64,000 nucleotides of DNA. It comes from Acidobacteriota bacterium (GTDB lineage: Bacteria > Acidobacteriota > Terriglobia > Bryobacterales > Bryobacteraceae). The notes under the pieces were generated by a model. That model saw nothing but the letters and a program-made list of their open reading frames with translations. It was not told the origin of the DNA and searched no databases. Shown here piece after piece: positions 54,376 to 63,058 of the stretch. Position 1 is the stretch's first letter. The number at the start of each line of letters is the position of its first letter. Where the stretch lies: positions 1 to 64,000 of the forward strand of contig JAPKYZ010000037.1 of assembly GCA_026394055.1 (NCBI GenBank). The letters run 5' to 3'. Made by a program: the position numbers and the translations under genes.

Positions 54376-55239
54376 ATGTGTGATCAGATCCATTTCGATG
54401 ACGACCAGCAGGAGTTTGAAGCTAAGGGTCTGGTGACCCGGAAGCAGTTTGGCGCCATGCTGGGCGCGGGTGTGGCGATGATGCTGCCCCAGGTGGCCAA
54501 TGCCGTGACGGTGGTGGAGTCCGACGTCAACATCACGACGCCCGACGGAACGGCGGATGCTTACTTTGTGCACCCGGCCACGGGCAGCGCAGCGGCGGTA
54601 CTGGTGTGGCCGGATATCTTTGGGTTGCGCCCGGCGTTCCGGCAGATGGGCAAGCGGCTGGCGGAATCGGGCTATTCGGTGCTGGTGGTGAATCCGTTCT
54701 ACCGCTCGAAAAAGGCTCCGACGGCAGAAGCCGGTGGCGCGACGCCCATCCAGCAAGTGATGCCGATGGCGCAGACATTGAACGAGACGACGCACATGAC
54801 CGATGCCAAGGCCTTCATCGCGTGGCTGGACAAGCAGCCGTCGGTCGCGAAGAATCGCAAAGTGGGCACGCAGGGCTACTGCATGGGCGGACCGATGGCG
54901 TTCCGCACTTCGGCCGCGGTGCCCGATCGCGTGGGCGCGGTGGCGTCGTTCCACGGCGGCGGCCTGGTGCGCGCCGATGCGCCGAATAGCCCGCACTTGC
55001 AGGCATCGAAGACGAAGGCTTCCTTCCTGGTGGCCATTGCGGCCAATGATGATGCCCGGGCGCCCGAGGACAAGAACGTGCTGAAGAAGACGTTCGCGGA
55101 GGCGAATCTGTCGGCCGAGATCGAAGTCTACTCCGGGGCGCACGGCTGGTGCCCGCCGGATTCGCGCGTCTACAACGAAGCCGACGCGGAAAAGGCTTGG
55201 GCGCGGTTGCTGGCGCTCTACGGGAAGGCGCTGGCCTAG
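54376..55239 (+). CDS. Dienelactone hydrolase family protein
   Basis: A 287-residue alpha/beta hydrolase. The nucleophile is Cys169 in GTQGYCMGGPM; the acid and His are in the ANDDARAP and SGAHGWCPPDSR regions, giving the Cys-His-Asp triad of dienelactone hydrolases. A signal-like segment (about 20-43, RKQFGAMLGAGVAMMLPQVANA) preceded by about 20 hydrophilic residues suggests export, possibly by Tat. Substrate uncertain; this family splits lactones and related esters. The following GNAT gene begins 7 bases after its stop. Confidence 0.92.
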   Translation: MCDQIHFDDDQQEFEAKGLVTRKQFGAMLGAGVAMMLPQVANAVTVVESDVNITTPDGTADAYFVHPATGSAAAVLVWPDIFGLRPAFRQMGKRLAESGYSVLVVNPFYRSKKAPTAEAGGATPIQQVMPMAQTLNETTHMTDAKAFIAWLDKQPSVAKNRKVGTQGYCMGGPMAFRTSAAVPDRVGAVASFHGGGLVRADAPNSPHLQASKTKASFLVAIAANDDARAPEDKNVLKKTFAEANLSAEIEVYSGAHGWCPPDSRVYNEADAEKAWARLLALYGKALA

Positions 55240-55246
55240 AACGTTC

Positions 55247-55747
55247 GTGTCTTCGCGACCCACGCCTGGCCAGCCTCAGGGCGACTCTCCCCCGCGGGGG
55301 GAGATCAAAGTGGAGCGGCTAGGCCTGGCCCAACTGGAGCAGGCACGGGCATTGTTCGTGCTGATCGCCGATGTCTTCGAGATGGATGCCGGGGCGCTGA
55401 GCGACGATTACGTGCAGCGCCTGATGCGCCGCGACGACTTCTGGGCCCTGTCAGCTGTGCAGGATGGGCGGCTGGTGGGTGGCCTGACGGCCTATACCCT
55501 GCCCCTCACCCGCGCGGAGATTCGGGAACTTTTTCTCTATGACATCGCCGTGCTGCCGGAATGCCATCGCCAGGGCATTGGCCGCATGCTGGTGGCCGCG
55601 CTACGAGCACAGGCCGCCGCAGAGGGCATCACCGTCATGTTTGTCGCGGCCGACCAAGAAGACACGCACGCCCTCGATTTCTACCGCGCAATTGGCGGCT
55701 CTCCAGTGCCGGTGACGATTTTCACTTTCGGGGCCGACGCCGGCTGA
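55247..55747 (+). CDS. GNAT acetyltransferase, AAC(3)-I-like
   Basis: A 166-residue acetyl-CoA-dependent N-acetyltransferase. The core reads FWALSAVQDGRLVGGL, IRELFLYDIAVLPECHRQGIGRMLV (acetyl-CoA loop Q-x-x-G-I-G-R) and ALDFYRAIGGSPVPVTIFTF, which resembles aminoglycoside 3-N-acetyltransferase I proteins. Activity on antibiotics cannot be inferred. The GTG at 55247 is 7 bases after the hydrolase stop; the first 18 residues are Pro/Gly-rich and might not be translated. Confidence 0.82.
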   Translation: MSSRPTPGQPQGDSPPRGEIKVERLGLAQLEQARALFVLIADVFEMDAGALSDDYVQRLMRRDDFWALSAVQDGRLVGGLTAYTLPLTRAEIRELFLYDIAVLPECHRQGIGRMLVAALRAQAAAEGITVMFVAADQEDTHALDFYRAIGGSPVPVTIFTFGADAG

Positions 55748-55773
55748 GAGGGCCGCCCGTACGCCCGTATCGA

Positions 55774-55789
55774 GAGTATGGGAGTATGG
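55774..55789 (+). promoter_or_regulatory. Tandem 8-base repeat before vapB
   Basis: GAGTATGG occurs twice in a row, ending 4 bases before the antitoxin ATG; a related GCCCGTAC/GCCCGTAT tandem lies just upstream at 55755-55770. The arrangement suggests antitoxin binding sites. Confidence 0.35.
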
Positions 55790-55793
55790 GTGC

Positions 55794-56051
55794 ATGAAGA
55801 CGACCGTCGAGATCGCAGATCCGCTGTTTGAGCAGGCGAAGGCGCTAGCGACCCAAGACGGCGTCAGTTTCCGGGTGTTGGTGGAAGAGGGATTACGGGC
55901 GGTCGTTGCTGCCCGGACGCGGGCCGCGTCGAAGCCATTCCGGCTTCGCGACGGAAGCTTCCGCAAGGGGCATGGCTTGCAGCCGGGTGTGACGTGGCAA
56001 GACTTGACCGCCCTGGCCTATCAAGAAGACAACGGCTCAGCGAAGCGATGA
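55794..56051 (+). CDS. vapB: VapB-type antitoxin
   Basis: An 85-residue protein starting MKTTVEIADPLFEQAKALA, a ribbon-helix-helix N-terminus of the DUF2191/VapB class, followed by GVSFRVLVEEGLRAVV and a C-terminal RDGSFRKGHGLQPGVTWQDL toxin-binding tail. Its stop overlaps the PIN gene start by 4 bases (ATGA). Confidence 0.9.
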   Translation: MKTTVEIADPLFEQAKALATQDGVSFRVLVEEGLRAVVAARTRAASKPFRLRDGSFRKGHGLQPGVTWQDLTALAYQEDNGSAKR

Positions 56052-56482
56052 CGGCGGTAGACACCAGTATCCTGGTCTACGCGCACCGGCAGGACTCACC
56101 ACATCACAAGCCGGCGGCACGAGCCGTTAAGAGCCTTGCTGAAGGGACGGCACCATGGGCGATTCCTTGGCCCTGCATCCACGAGTTTCTGTCCGTCACC
56201 ACGAATCCGCGGATCTTTAAGCCACCCAGTCCATCCGAGGTCGCCGTCGAGCAAGTGGAGATCTGGATGGAATCGCCTACGTTGGTATTGCTGGCGGAGC
56301 CGACCGGCTACTGGGAGACCTTACGGAAGGCATTCTTGAGCGGCAAGCTACTGGGTGCGCAGGTTCATGATGCGCGAATTCACGCGATTTGCCGCACAAA
56401 CGGGGTGCGCCAACTATGGTCGGCAGATCGGGACTTCTCGCGCTTGCGCGGCCTCGATATTGTGAACCCCTGCCTGGACTGA
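56048..56482 (+). CDS. vapC: PIN-domain toxin (VapC family)
   Basis: A 144-residue predicted RNase. PIN acidic residues are in AVDTSILVYAHR, IHEFLSV, LGAQVHDARIHAI and WSADRDFSR. The start at ATG 56048 is set by the overlap with vapB. The TARGET is unknown; the AVDTSILVYAHRxDSPxH opening is typical of the VapC branch paired with DUF2191 antitoxins. Confidence 0.92.
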   Translation: MTAVDTSILVYAHRQDSPHHKPAARAVKSLAEGTAPWAIPWPCIHEFLSVTTNPRIFKPPSPSEVAVEQVEIWMESPTLVLLAEPTGYWETLRKAFLSGKLLGAQVHDARIHAICRTNGVRQLWSADRDFSRLRGLDIVNPCLD

Positions 56483-56496
56483 GGTGGCCTCGCTAC

Positions 56497-56775
56497 TTGG
56501 ACGAAAGTACAACCGTGTTGCCTTCCGAGTCCTTCATGATCACCGAGGTGCCCCAGGGCGGCCATCAGCGGAGCGGTGAACACAACGCATTGGGCTAGCA
56601 GCTCTTCGTGGGTCTTCGCGACGTTGTCCACTTCCCAGGAGGTGTTGACGAAGGTGCCGATGCGCTCTTCGTGGCCGGGTGTTTTCGTGCCGGGAATGGA
56701 GAGTTCGATCCAGCGCTGCGTGGGGCCGAAGGACTTGTCCGTCAACTCCACTGCCCGGTCTGGGTCAGCCACCGT
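56497..56775 (-). pseudogene. Decayed copy of the VOC gene
   Basis: The DNA closely matches the intact VOC gene at 58111-58476 over most of its length, including long exact runs such as the stretch encoding EERIGTFVNTSWEVDNVAKT. It has an internal deletion replacing the GIALFTP part, a loss of about 30 bases around the RILTD region, a frameshift near TAPP and no N-terminus. It lies directly after the vapC gene, in the opposite orientation. Confidence 0.85.
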
Positions 56776-56839
56776 CCCGGGGCGAACTAGTCTTGGGCGC
56801 AATCAGGGCCGGGCGAATAGGGATGGTAATCTTGCCTTG

Positions 56840-58010
56840 ATGACGCCGCCCCCGCCTGCAGGCGAAGTTGAATCGCGCTTCGACGGGATCGACCTGCTGC
56901 GGGGCCTCTCTATCCTGGCCGTTGCACATTTCTTTGCGAATGCGTTTCGCGGGCTATTCGCTGGAACCGGCGCTGCCGGGCTGGCTGTTTCACTTTCTGT
57001 TCTGGAATGGGAACAATGGCGTCACGGTGTTCTTCGCGATATCCGGCTTCCTGATTACGCTGACCTCGATCCGCAGATTCGGGGGTCTTGCTCGGTTTGA
57101 CGCAGCGAAGTTCTACCGCATCCGGTTCGCGCGGATCGGGCCGCTGCTGCTGTTGTTGCTGGGCATCCTTAGCGTCCTCCATCTGGCGGGTGCGGCAGGA
57201 TTCACGATCCCACCGCAGAAGGCCTCGCTGCCGCAGGCTTTGTTTTCCGCCTTGACCTTTCATCTGAACTGGCTGGAGGCACAGCGAGGATACCTGCCGG
57301 CCAGTTGGGACGTGCTTTGGTCGTTGTCCGTGGAAGAGATGTTCTATCTGGGATATCCGCTGGCGTGTCTGATGTTACGGTTGCGTTGGGGCGGGGCGTT
57401 GTTTGGGGCGGTGGCCCTGAGTTTCATTGCGGCGGGACCTTTCGCCCGCACCGTGTGGATGAACAGCGAGATCTGGAGAGAGAAGTCCTACCTGGGTGGC
57501 ATGGACGCGATCGCGCTGGGATGCCTGGCCGCCTTGCTGACCGATTGGCTTGGACGTAGAATCTCCAGAGCGGCGCGCGGCGCGGCCCATTGGCGCGGAT
57601 TGGCGGCAGTGGGCAGCGGGTTGCTGCTTCTGGTGGCCATCTGGCCGCAGTGGAGCTTGATGGGCTACCTGGGGCGCATCGGCTTGGATGGCACGGCGTT
57701 GGCGTTGGGCACGTGTCTGGTGATGATTGGCTCCGTCGTGCGGGGAGAGTCCGGCCGCCGCTGGACGTTGCCGCTGCGCTGGCTGGGCCGCCATAGCTAC
57801 GAGGTGTACTTGACGCATGAGTTCGTGGTGATCTGGGGAACGGCAGCATACGTGGGTTGGCCCCGTGGCCCGTTGGCGGCGTGGTTCGCTTTGATGGTGG
57901 TGTTGTCTGCTGTGCTGGGCGCGGTTGTGGCCCGGTATGTTTCCGAGCCGTTGAACCGGATGTTGCGCCTTCGGGGTCCGGGCCTCACGTCCAGTCCGGG
58001 TCTGAGATAG
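56840..58010 (+). pseudogene. Acyltransferase 3 (OafA/YrhL-like), frameshifted near its N-terminus
   Basis: An integral membrane O-acyltransferase that would modify surface glycans. The true N-terminus is MTPPPPAGEVESRFDGIDLL from the ATG at 56840, with RGLSILAV. The protein then continues in another frame from LHISLRMRFAGYSLEP through NNGVTVFFAISGFLIT and RFYRIRFARIGPLLLL-like membrane helices to about ten hydrophobic segments. Joining needs a single-base shift near 56925-56932. If it is not a sequencing error the gene is broken. It lies between the decayed and intact VOC copies. Confidence 0.8.
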
Positions 58011-58110
58011 ACCTTAATCTCTAGTCGAGGGATGCGCAGATGAGCGGGCTGACTGGTGCTTCGATGTCTCATGCTCCATCAAAGGGGGTGTGAGCAGCAG
58101 ATGGCACAGC

Positions 58111-58476
58111 TCACTTTGAAGAAAGTACAACCGTGTTGCCTTCCGAATCCTTCATGATCACCGACGTGCCCCAGGGTTGCTTCACCGGCGGCGCGGTGAA
58201 CTCGACACCCTTGGCGAGCAGCTCTTCGTAGGTCTTGGCGACGTTGTCCACTTCCCAGGAGGTGTTGACGAAAGTGCCGATGCGCTCTTCGTGGCCGGGT
58301 GGCGTGAACAAGGCGATGCCGGTTTCCGCTCCAGGGATGGAGAGTTCGATCCAGCGCTGCGTGGGGCCGAAGGACTGGTCGGTGAGGATCCGGAAGCCGA
58401 GTTTCTCGGTGTAAAACTCCAAGGCCCGATCCTGATTGGCCACCGGAATGCCGATGAACTTGATACGTTTGATCAT
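58111..58476 (-). CDS. VOC (glyoxalase/bleomycin-resistance fold) protein
   Basis: A 121-residue metal-dependent-fold protein. It opens MIKRIKFIGIPVANQDRALE, with FYTEKLGFRI, then IELSIPG, and ends with the second beta-alpha-beta unit KQPWGTSVIMKDSEGNTVVL. Members include glyoxalases, dioxygenases and resistance proteins; function here is unknown. Start chosen at ATG 58476, directly before the fold. A decayed copy lies 1.6 kb upstream on the same strand. Confidence 0.88.
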   Translation of the reverse strand: MIKRIKFIGIPVANQDRALEFYTEKLGFRILTDQSFGPTQRWIELSIPGAETGIALFTPPGHEERIGTFVNTSWEVDNVAKTYEELLAKGVEFTAPPVKQPWGTSVIMKDSEGNTVVLSSK

Positions 58477-58562
58477 GGCCGTAGGATGGCAGGGCCGGCC
58501 ATACGAAATCAAGGCTCCGGTGATGATTGGTGGCATCGCTTGCTATAGTAGCGATTACTACA

Positions 58563-58892
58563 GTGACGACCATCGACCGCTACCTGCACGAGACCTTGAT
58601 GCGCGATCTGGTTTCGCATAGCCGCTCCGCAGCGGCGTTTCTGATCTACCTTCAGCTCTACTGCCTCACCCGCGGCACTGAACGGGCGTCGGTCGCCATG
58701 AGCCACAGCGTGCTGGCCGAGCTGACCGGATTGTCGAAGCGGTCCGTGCAGACGGCGATCGGGCATTTGGTGGAGCGAAAGCTGCTGCGAAGCCACAAGG
58801 CTCGGCCGACGTCGGTGCCAGTCTACACGGTCTTGACGCCGTGGATTCGGCGGAGCCGGGCGGACGGGCGCGGCGTAGCCCAAGATGCTTGA
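58563..58892 (+). CDS. Winged helix-turn-helix protein
   Basis: A 109-residue putative regulator. The HTH core reads SHSVLAELTGLSKRSVQTAI, followed by a wing (GHLVERKLLRSHKARPTSVPVYTVL). The N-terminal part is a helix (RDLVSHSRSAAAFLIYLQLY). This resembles replication-initiator-like or GntR-type winged helices. Start GTG 58563 is my choice; the frame opens earlier at 58527. A weak palindrome GTAG...CTAC lies just before it. No clear target. Confidence 0.65.
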   Translation: MTTIDRYLHETLMRDLVSHSRSAAAFLIYLQLYCLTRGTERASVAMSHSVLAELTGLSKRSVQTAIGHLVERKLLRSHKARPTSVPVYTVLTPWIRRSRADGRGVAQDA

Positions 58893-58977
58893 TCAACTAT
58901 GCTGTAGACGCTCCGCGCGGCACGGAGGCTTAGGTACGCTGCTGTAGGTTTGAGGGATACCGCGTTACAGTGTGGAG

Positions 58978-59493
58978 ATGTCAGACCGGCGCACACAGGA
59001 CGTCGAACTCGAGCGCTGGTTGAAGGATCGACGGCGCGAGTACCGCCGGGAGTCCCGGACAGCATTGGTCTATGGACTCTTGATGCTCGCGGTCGCCTGC
59101 TTGGCGAAATGGCCGATGCTCCGCGTGATCACCGCAATATTGGCCTTGTGGCGAGCCTTCGCCGCTTATCGAATCCTCCAGCACCAGCGCTCTCTTGATG
59201 CGATCGCAGAAACTGCCCGGGCTACTAAGGAGTCTCCGTTGAGCCGGCTCTTCACCCAGGAGGCGACGTTCCTTCGTTCGATGCTGTATTGGTATGCGTT
59301 GCCGCTCAGCGTTGGCTTGGCGGCGATCGGAGGGGTGATTTGGCAAAACGCACGATCAGCTCCGATGCTGGCGTTATGCCTGATCCTCGCTGGGGGAACG
59401 TTTATCGGCGCGCGCCATCTGACTTCGCGGAAGCTGGCCGAGATGGATAGTCTTCGCGCTCAGCTTGATGCACTCGATTTGCCGGGCCAGTAA
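58978..59493 (+). CDS. Hypothetical membrane protein
   Basis: A 171-residue protein with a charged N-terminal helix (about 1-28, Arg/Glu-rich), two hydrophobic segments near 30-65 and two near 105-145, and a charged C-terminus. No family recognised. The pattern of paired helices joined by a basic linker occurs in small uncharacterised inner-membrane proteins. It lies 85 bases after the HTH gene, same strand. Confidence 0.6.
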   Translation: MSDRRTQDVELERWLKDRRREYRRESRTALVYGLLMLAVACLAKWPMLRVITAILALWRAFAAYRILQHQRSLDAIAETARATKESPLSRLFTQEATFLRSMLYWYALPLSVGLAAIGGVIWQNARSAPMLALCLILAGGTFIGARHLTSRKLAEMDSLRAQLDALDLPGQ

Positions 59494-59604
59494 CGGCATT
59501 CGCACGCGAGGCCATAGCGGCGAGTATCTCGCTTGCGCCGCATCCCCAGCACCACCCCACCTGCGATAGACTCAATCGCTGTCTAACGGAGGTACTGGTT
59601 TATC

Positions 59605-60360
59605 GTGCTTGCTTGGGCCCTGTTGTTCCACGCGCAGATCCTGGTCGATGTGCCGGCCACGGCGAAGAATCCACACACCACGCCCGCTGATCTGGAGCTG
59701 GGCCGGAAGATATATGGGGGGCGCTGTGCGGGCTGTCACGGCCCGCTGGGCGATGGCGGCAAGGGGACCAACCTTGCGACGCCGATCCTGGCCCGCAGCC
59801 CCGATGATCTGGCGCTGTGGAAGGTGATCCGCTTTGGTGTGCCGGAAACGGAGATGCCTTCGCACAACTTGACCAATAAAGAGATCTGGCAGATCGCCGC
59901 CCATGTGCGGACGCTGGGCAAGCTGGATACGGCTCCAGTGACGGGCGACAGCAAGCGCGGTGAGGCGATCGCCAAGGGCAAGGCCGGCTGCTTGAGCTGC
60001 CACATTGTGCGCGGCCAAGGCGGCGAACTAGGCCCGGCGCTGACGGACATCGGACTGCGTCGCGGACCCGGTTATCTGCGCCGCAAGCTGACCGATCCGG
60101 ATCGCGATTCAGCGGGCTTCTTGCAAGTGCATCTGACCACCAATGCAGGCACGGCGCTCAGCGGCATTCGCATGAATGAGGATACCTACTCGATCCAGGT
60201 GCGCGACCGGGGCAATCGCTTGCATTCCTTCTGGAAGGCTGATCTGAAGGAGTTGCGCATCGAGCAAAAGTCGCTGATGCCTTCTTATGGCGACAAACTA
60301 TCGGCCCAAGAGATCGATGACGTGGTGGCCTACCTCACCCAACTGCGAGGCATTCAATGA
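59605..60360 (+). CDS. Dihaem-type cytochrome c
   Basis: A 251-residue periplasmic electron carrier with two haem-binding motifs, CAGCH at 41-45 and CLSCH at 129-133, each within a small cytochrome c domain; Met ligands are likely in TEMPSHN and LMPSYGD. The N-terminal segment MLAWALLFHAQ is a short signal peptide. Starts at GTG 59605, 12 bases after GGAGG. Its stop overlaps the start of the PQQ dehydrogenase gene by 4 bases, so the two are co-translated and this is probably the dehydrogenase's electron acceptor. Confidence 0.9.
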   Translation: MLAWALLFHAQILVDVPATAKNPHTTPADLELGRKIYGGRCAGCHGPLGDGGKGTNLATPILARSPDDLALWKVIRFGVPETEMPSHNLTNKEIWQIAAHVRTLGKLDTAPVTGDSKRGEAIAKGKAGCLSCHIVRGQGGELGPALTDIGLRRGPGYLRRKLTDPDRDSAGFLQVHLTTNAGTALSGIRMNEDTYSIQVRDRGNRLHSFWKADLKELRIEQKSLMPSYGDKLSAQEIDDVVAYLTQLRGIQ

Positions 60361-61958
60361 GCATCCTCAAGATGACGGCCCTGACGCTGGGCGCGATGCT
60401 GGGTACGATGCTGGCCGCCTTTGGCCAACTGACACCGGAGCGCATTGCGAAGGCGGCCGCGGAGCCGCAAAACTGGCTGACCTACTCCGGCAACTATGCG
60501 GGCCACCGCTTTTCGCCGTTGAAGCAAATCAACGAATCGAACGTTGGGAAGCTGAAGGTGGAGTGGTCCTATCAGGTGAACTCGCTCCAGCGCTTCGAAG
60601 GCACGCCCATTGTGGTCGATGGCGTGATGTACGCGTCTGAGCCGCCCAGCAACTTGACCGCGATCGATGTCCGCACGGGGCGGCCGATCTGGAAGTATCG
60701 CCGCTCGATGCCCAGCGATCTGCGGGTCTGCTGCGGGCAGGTGAACCGTGGGGTGGCGGTGGCGGGCAATCTGGTGTTCCTGGGAACGCTCGACGCACAC
60801 TTGCTCGCCCTGAATGCGAAGACCGGCGCGATCCTGTGGGACGTCACGGTCGCCAACTACAAGGATGGCTATTCGCTCACGGGGGCTCCGCTGATCGTGA
60901 AGGACAAGGTGATCACGGGCATGGCGGGTGGTGAGTACGGCGTGCGCGGGTTCCTTGATGCCTATGATGTGGCCACCGGCAAGCGGGCGTGGCGCTTCTG
61001 GACGATCCCCCTGCCGGGCGAGCCGGGCGGACAAACGTGGGCGGGTGAAAGCGGCAAGACGGGCGCGGCGGCCACGTGGGTGACCGGCACGTATGACCCG
61101 GAGACGAACCTCGTTTATTGGGGCACCGGCAATCCCGGACCCGACTGGAATGGCGATGTCCGCGCGGGGGACAATCTCTACTCCGATTGCATCCTCGCAA
61201 TTGATGCTGATACGGGCAAGCTGAAGTGGCACTTCCAGTTCACGCCACATGACGTGCACGATTGGGACTCCACCGCCGTGCCGGTGCTCGTGAATGCGAA
61301 CGTCGCCGGGCAGCCACGCAAGCTGGTGGTGTTCCCCAATCGCAATGCGTTCTTCTATGTGCTGGACCGCGTGACCGGGCAGTTCATCACCGGCAAGCCT
61401 TATGCCAAGCAGACCTGGGCCAAGGGCCTCGACGACAGCGGCCGCCCCGTGCGAGTGCCCGCCACTTCGCCCAGTGTCGACGGTACGCAGGTGTGGCCAT
61501 CGGTCTCGGGCGCGAGCAACTGGTACAGCCCCAGCTTCAGCCCGGAGACAGGCTTGCTGTATGTCGCGGTGCGCGAATCGGGCTCGCAGTACTTCAAGGG
61601 TGAGGCCGAGTACAAAGCCGGTGAGCAGTTCAACGGCGGCGGCTTCCGCAGCATCCCGGGAGAAGTGCTGTGGGGCGCCATCCGCGCCTTCGATCCGGCC
61701 ACGGGCAACGTCAAGTGGGAGTACAAGCTATTCACGCCCCCTTGGTCCGGCGTGCTGTCAACGGCAGGCAACCTGGTGTTTGGCAGCACGGCCGAAGGGC
61801 AGATCTTCGCCTTGTCCGCCACCACCGGCAAAGAGCTGTGGCGCTTTGAGGCCGGCGGCCAAGCGCGGGGCAACCCTATCAGCTATGCGGTGGACGGCAA
61901 GCAGTATGTCGCCGTGACGATGGGCAATGCTCTTTATGTGCTGAGCGTGTCGCAGTAG
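60357..61958 (+). CDS. PQQ-dependent dehydrogenase
   Basis: A 533-residue secreted quinoprotein alcohol-dehydrogenase-like beta-propeller. A signal peptide is at about 1-23 (ending AAFGQ). The propeller opens NWLTYSGNYAGHRFSPLKQI; vicinal cysteines Cys125-Cys126 (RVCCGQVNRG) match the PQQ-site disulfide of methanol and alcohol dehydrogenases. Repeated tryptophan-docking motifs such as AKTGAILWDV and ATTGKELWRFEAG occur throughout. It should oxidise an alcohol or aldehyde and pass electrons to the adjacent cytochrome c. PQQ synthesis genes are not nearby. Confidence 0.94.
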   Translation: MSILKMTALTLGAMLGTMLAAFGQLTPERIAKAAAEPQNWLTYSGNYAGHRFSPLKQINESNVGKLKVEWSYQVNSLQRFEGTPIVVDGVMYASEPPSNLTAIDVRTGRPIWKYRRSMPSDLRVCCGQVNRGVAVAGNLVFLGTLDAHLLALNAKTGAILWDVTVANYKDGYSLTGAPLIVKDKVITGMAGGEYGVRGFLDAYDVATGKRAWRFWTIPLPGEPGGQTWAGESGKTGAAATWVTGTYDPETNLVYWGTGNPGPDWNGDVRAGDNLYSDCILAIDADTGKLKWHFQFTPHDVHDWDSTAVPVLVNANVAGQPRKLVVFPNRNAFFYVLDRVTGQFITGKPYAKQTWAKGLDDSGRPVRVPATSPSVDGTQVWPSVSGASNWYSPSFSPETGLLYVAVRESGSQYFKGEAEYKAGEQFNGGGFRSIPGEVLWGAIRAFDPATGNVKWEYKLFTPPWSGVLSTAGNLVFGSTAEGQIFALSATTGKELWRFEAGGQARGNPISYAVDGKQYVAVTMGNALYVLSVSQ

Positions 61959-62091
61959 GGTTGAGGCCGAAACCGAGCCGCGACCAGCAGGAGCGGTCTG
62001 CTCTCAGAACGGGTACCTGCCCCGTGGCCCACACGGGTCTCGATCGTGTCAGCAGGGTGCTTCTAGTCATCAGTTGGCGGCAGTGGAAGAG

Positions 62092-62117
62092 GCCCCTCCT
62101 GCGGGTCGGAGCTCGGT
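62092..62117 (+). repeat. Dispersed intergenic repeat, copy 2
   Basis: Second copy of the element at 40999-41024, here between the PQQ dehydrogenase and the SGNH gene. Same strand, with differences at four positions over 26 bases. Confidence 0.6.
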
Positions 62118-62141
62118 CCGAGCGGCGCAGTTAACCCAAGT

Positions 62142-62891
62142 CTACTTGCCCTTCAGCGCCTTATCGATGGCCGCCTGCGCGAGCGGCTCCATGATGGCGT
62201 AGCCCGCGTCGTTAGGGTGCAGCCCGTCGCCGGTAATCTCTTTGCGCAGCAGCTTGGCATCGTCGAGCATGGCCGAGTAGTAATCGAGATAGACGGCGCC
62301 TTGCTTGGCGGCGTACTCGGCAATCCACTTGTTCAACGCGATGATCTTCTCCGGTGGGCGGCGGGCCATCTGGGGGCGGTGGTAGTCGCAAACCGGCATC
62401 ACGGAAGAGAGCACTACTTTGATGCCATTCGCCTTGGCCAGCTGGACCATGGAGGCGATGTTGTCCTGAATCATTTCCAGCGTCATCGGACCCGTGTTGC
62501 CCGCGATGTCGTTGGTGCCGGCCAGGATCACGACCGCAGCGGGCTTGAGCGCGATCACATCGGGGCGGAAGCGGATCAGCATTTGCGGCGTGGTCTGGCC
62601 GCTGATGCCGCGGTTGACGTAGGGCTTGCCCGGGAAGAACGTGCCGCCACGGCGGCCCCAGGCATCGGTGATGGAATCGCCCATGAAGACGACGCGCTTT
62701 TCGCCCGCTGCCGGAGCGGCGAGCTTCTCGTTGTCGGCGCGATAGCGGGCCAGGTTCGGCCAATCCTGCAGCGTGCGCTGGGCGCGCTCAAAGTCAGCCT
62801 TGAGCTTTACCGGGTCATCGGAAGCGGCGGGGGCCTGGGCAAACGCAAAGGAGCCACTGAGCAAAGCGGCGGCAAGAATAGTGCGCATCAT
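62142..62891 (-). CDS. SGNH/GDSL-type hydrolase
   Basis: A 249-residue secreted esterase or lipase-like enzyme. The signal peptide is about 1-19 (ending AFAQ). The four SGNH blocks are present: FMGDSITDAWG with nucleophile Ser73, a Gly in VNRGISGQT, the Asn in LAGTNDIAGNTG and the DGLHPND Asp-His pair near the C-terminus. It resembles G-D-S-L esterases acting on acetylated sugars. Two adjacent ATG codons are possible starts (62891 or 62888). Confidence 0.92.
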   Translation of the reverse strand: MMRTILAAALLSGSFAFAQAPAASDDPVKLKADFERAQRTLQDWPNLARYRADNEKLAAPAAGEKRVVFMGDSITDAWGRRGGTFFPGKPYVNRGISGQTTPQMLIRFRPDVIALKPAAVVILAGTNDIAGNTGPMTLEMIQDNIASMVQLAKANGIKVVLSSVMPVCDYHRPQMARRPPEKIIALNKWIAEYAAKQGAVYLDYYSAMLDDAKLLRKEITGDGLHPNDAGYAIMEPLAQAAIDKALKGK

Positions 62892-62962
62892 CGAAACTGA
62901 TTGTATCCCTGATCGGACGGAATACTGCTGTGGTCGGCAGAATAGTGGTTTCAATGCGGCAC

Positions 62963-63031
62963 CAGCCCCATGCGTGAGCTTGGGGCTTCGTCGCTTAACC
63001 GGAGCAAGCCCCAAGCTCACGCATGGGGCTG
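62963..63031. repeat. Long perfect inverted repeat, terminator-like
   Basis: Arms of 26 bases (62963-62988 and 63006-63031) are exact reverse complements around a 17-base loop. Each arm is itself hairpin-forming (AGCCCCA at one end and TGGGGCT at the other). It lies 28 bases after the amidohydrolase stop. It could be a bidirectional terminator, a REP-like element or a miniature mobile element. Confidence 0.85.
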
Positions 63032-63058
63032 ATGCAAAGGTGTCACCCGGTCGAGGGG

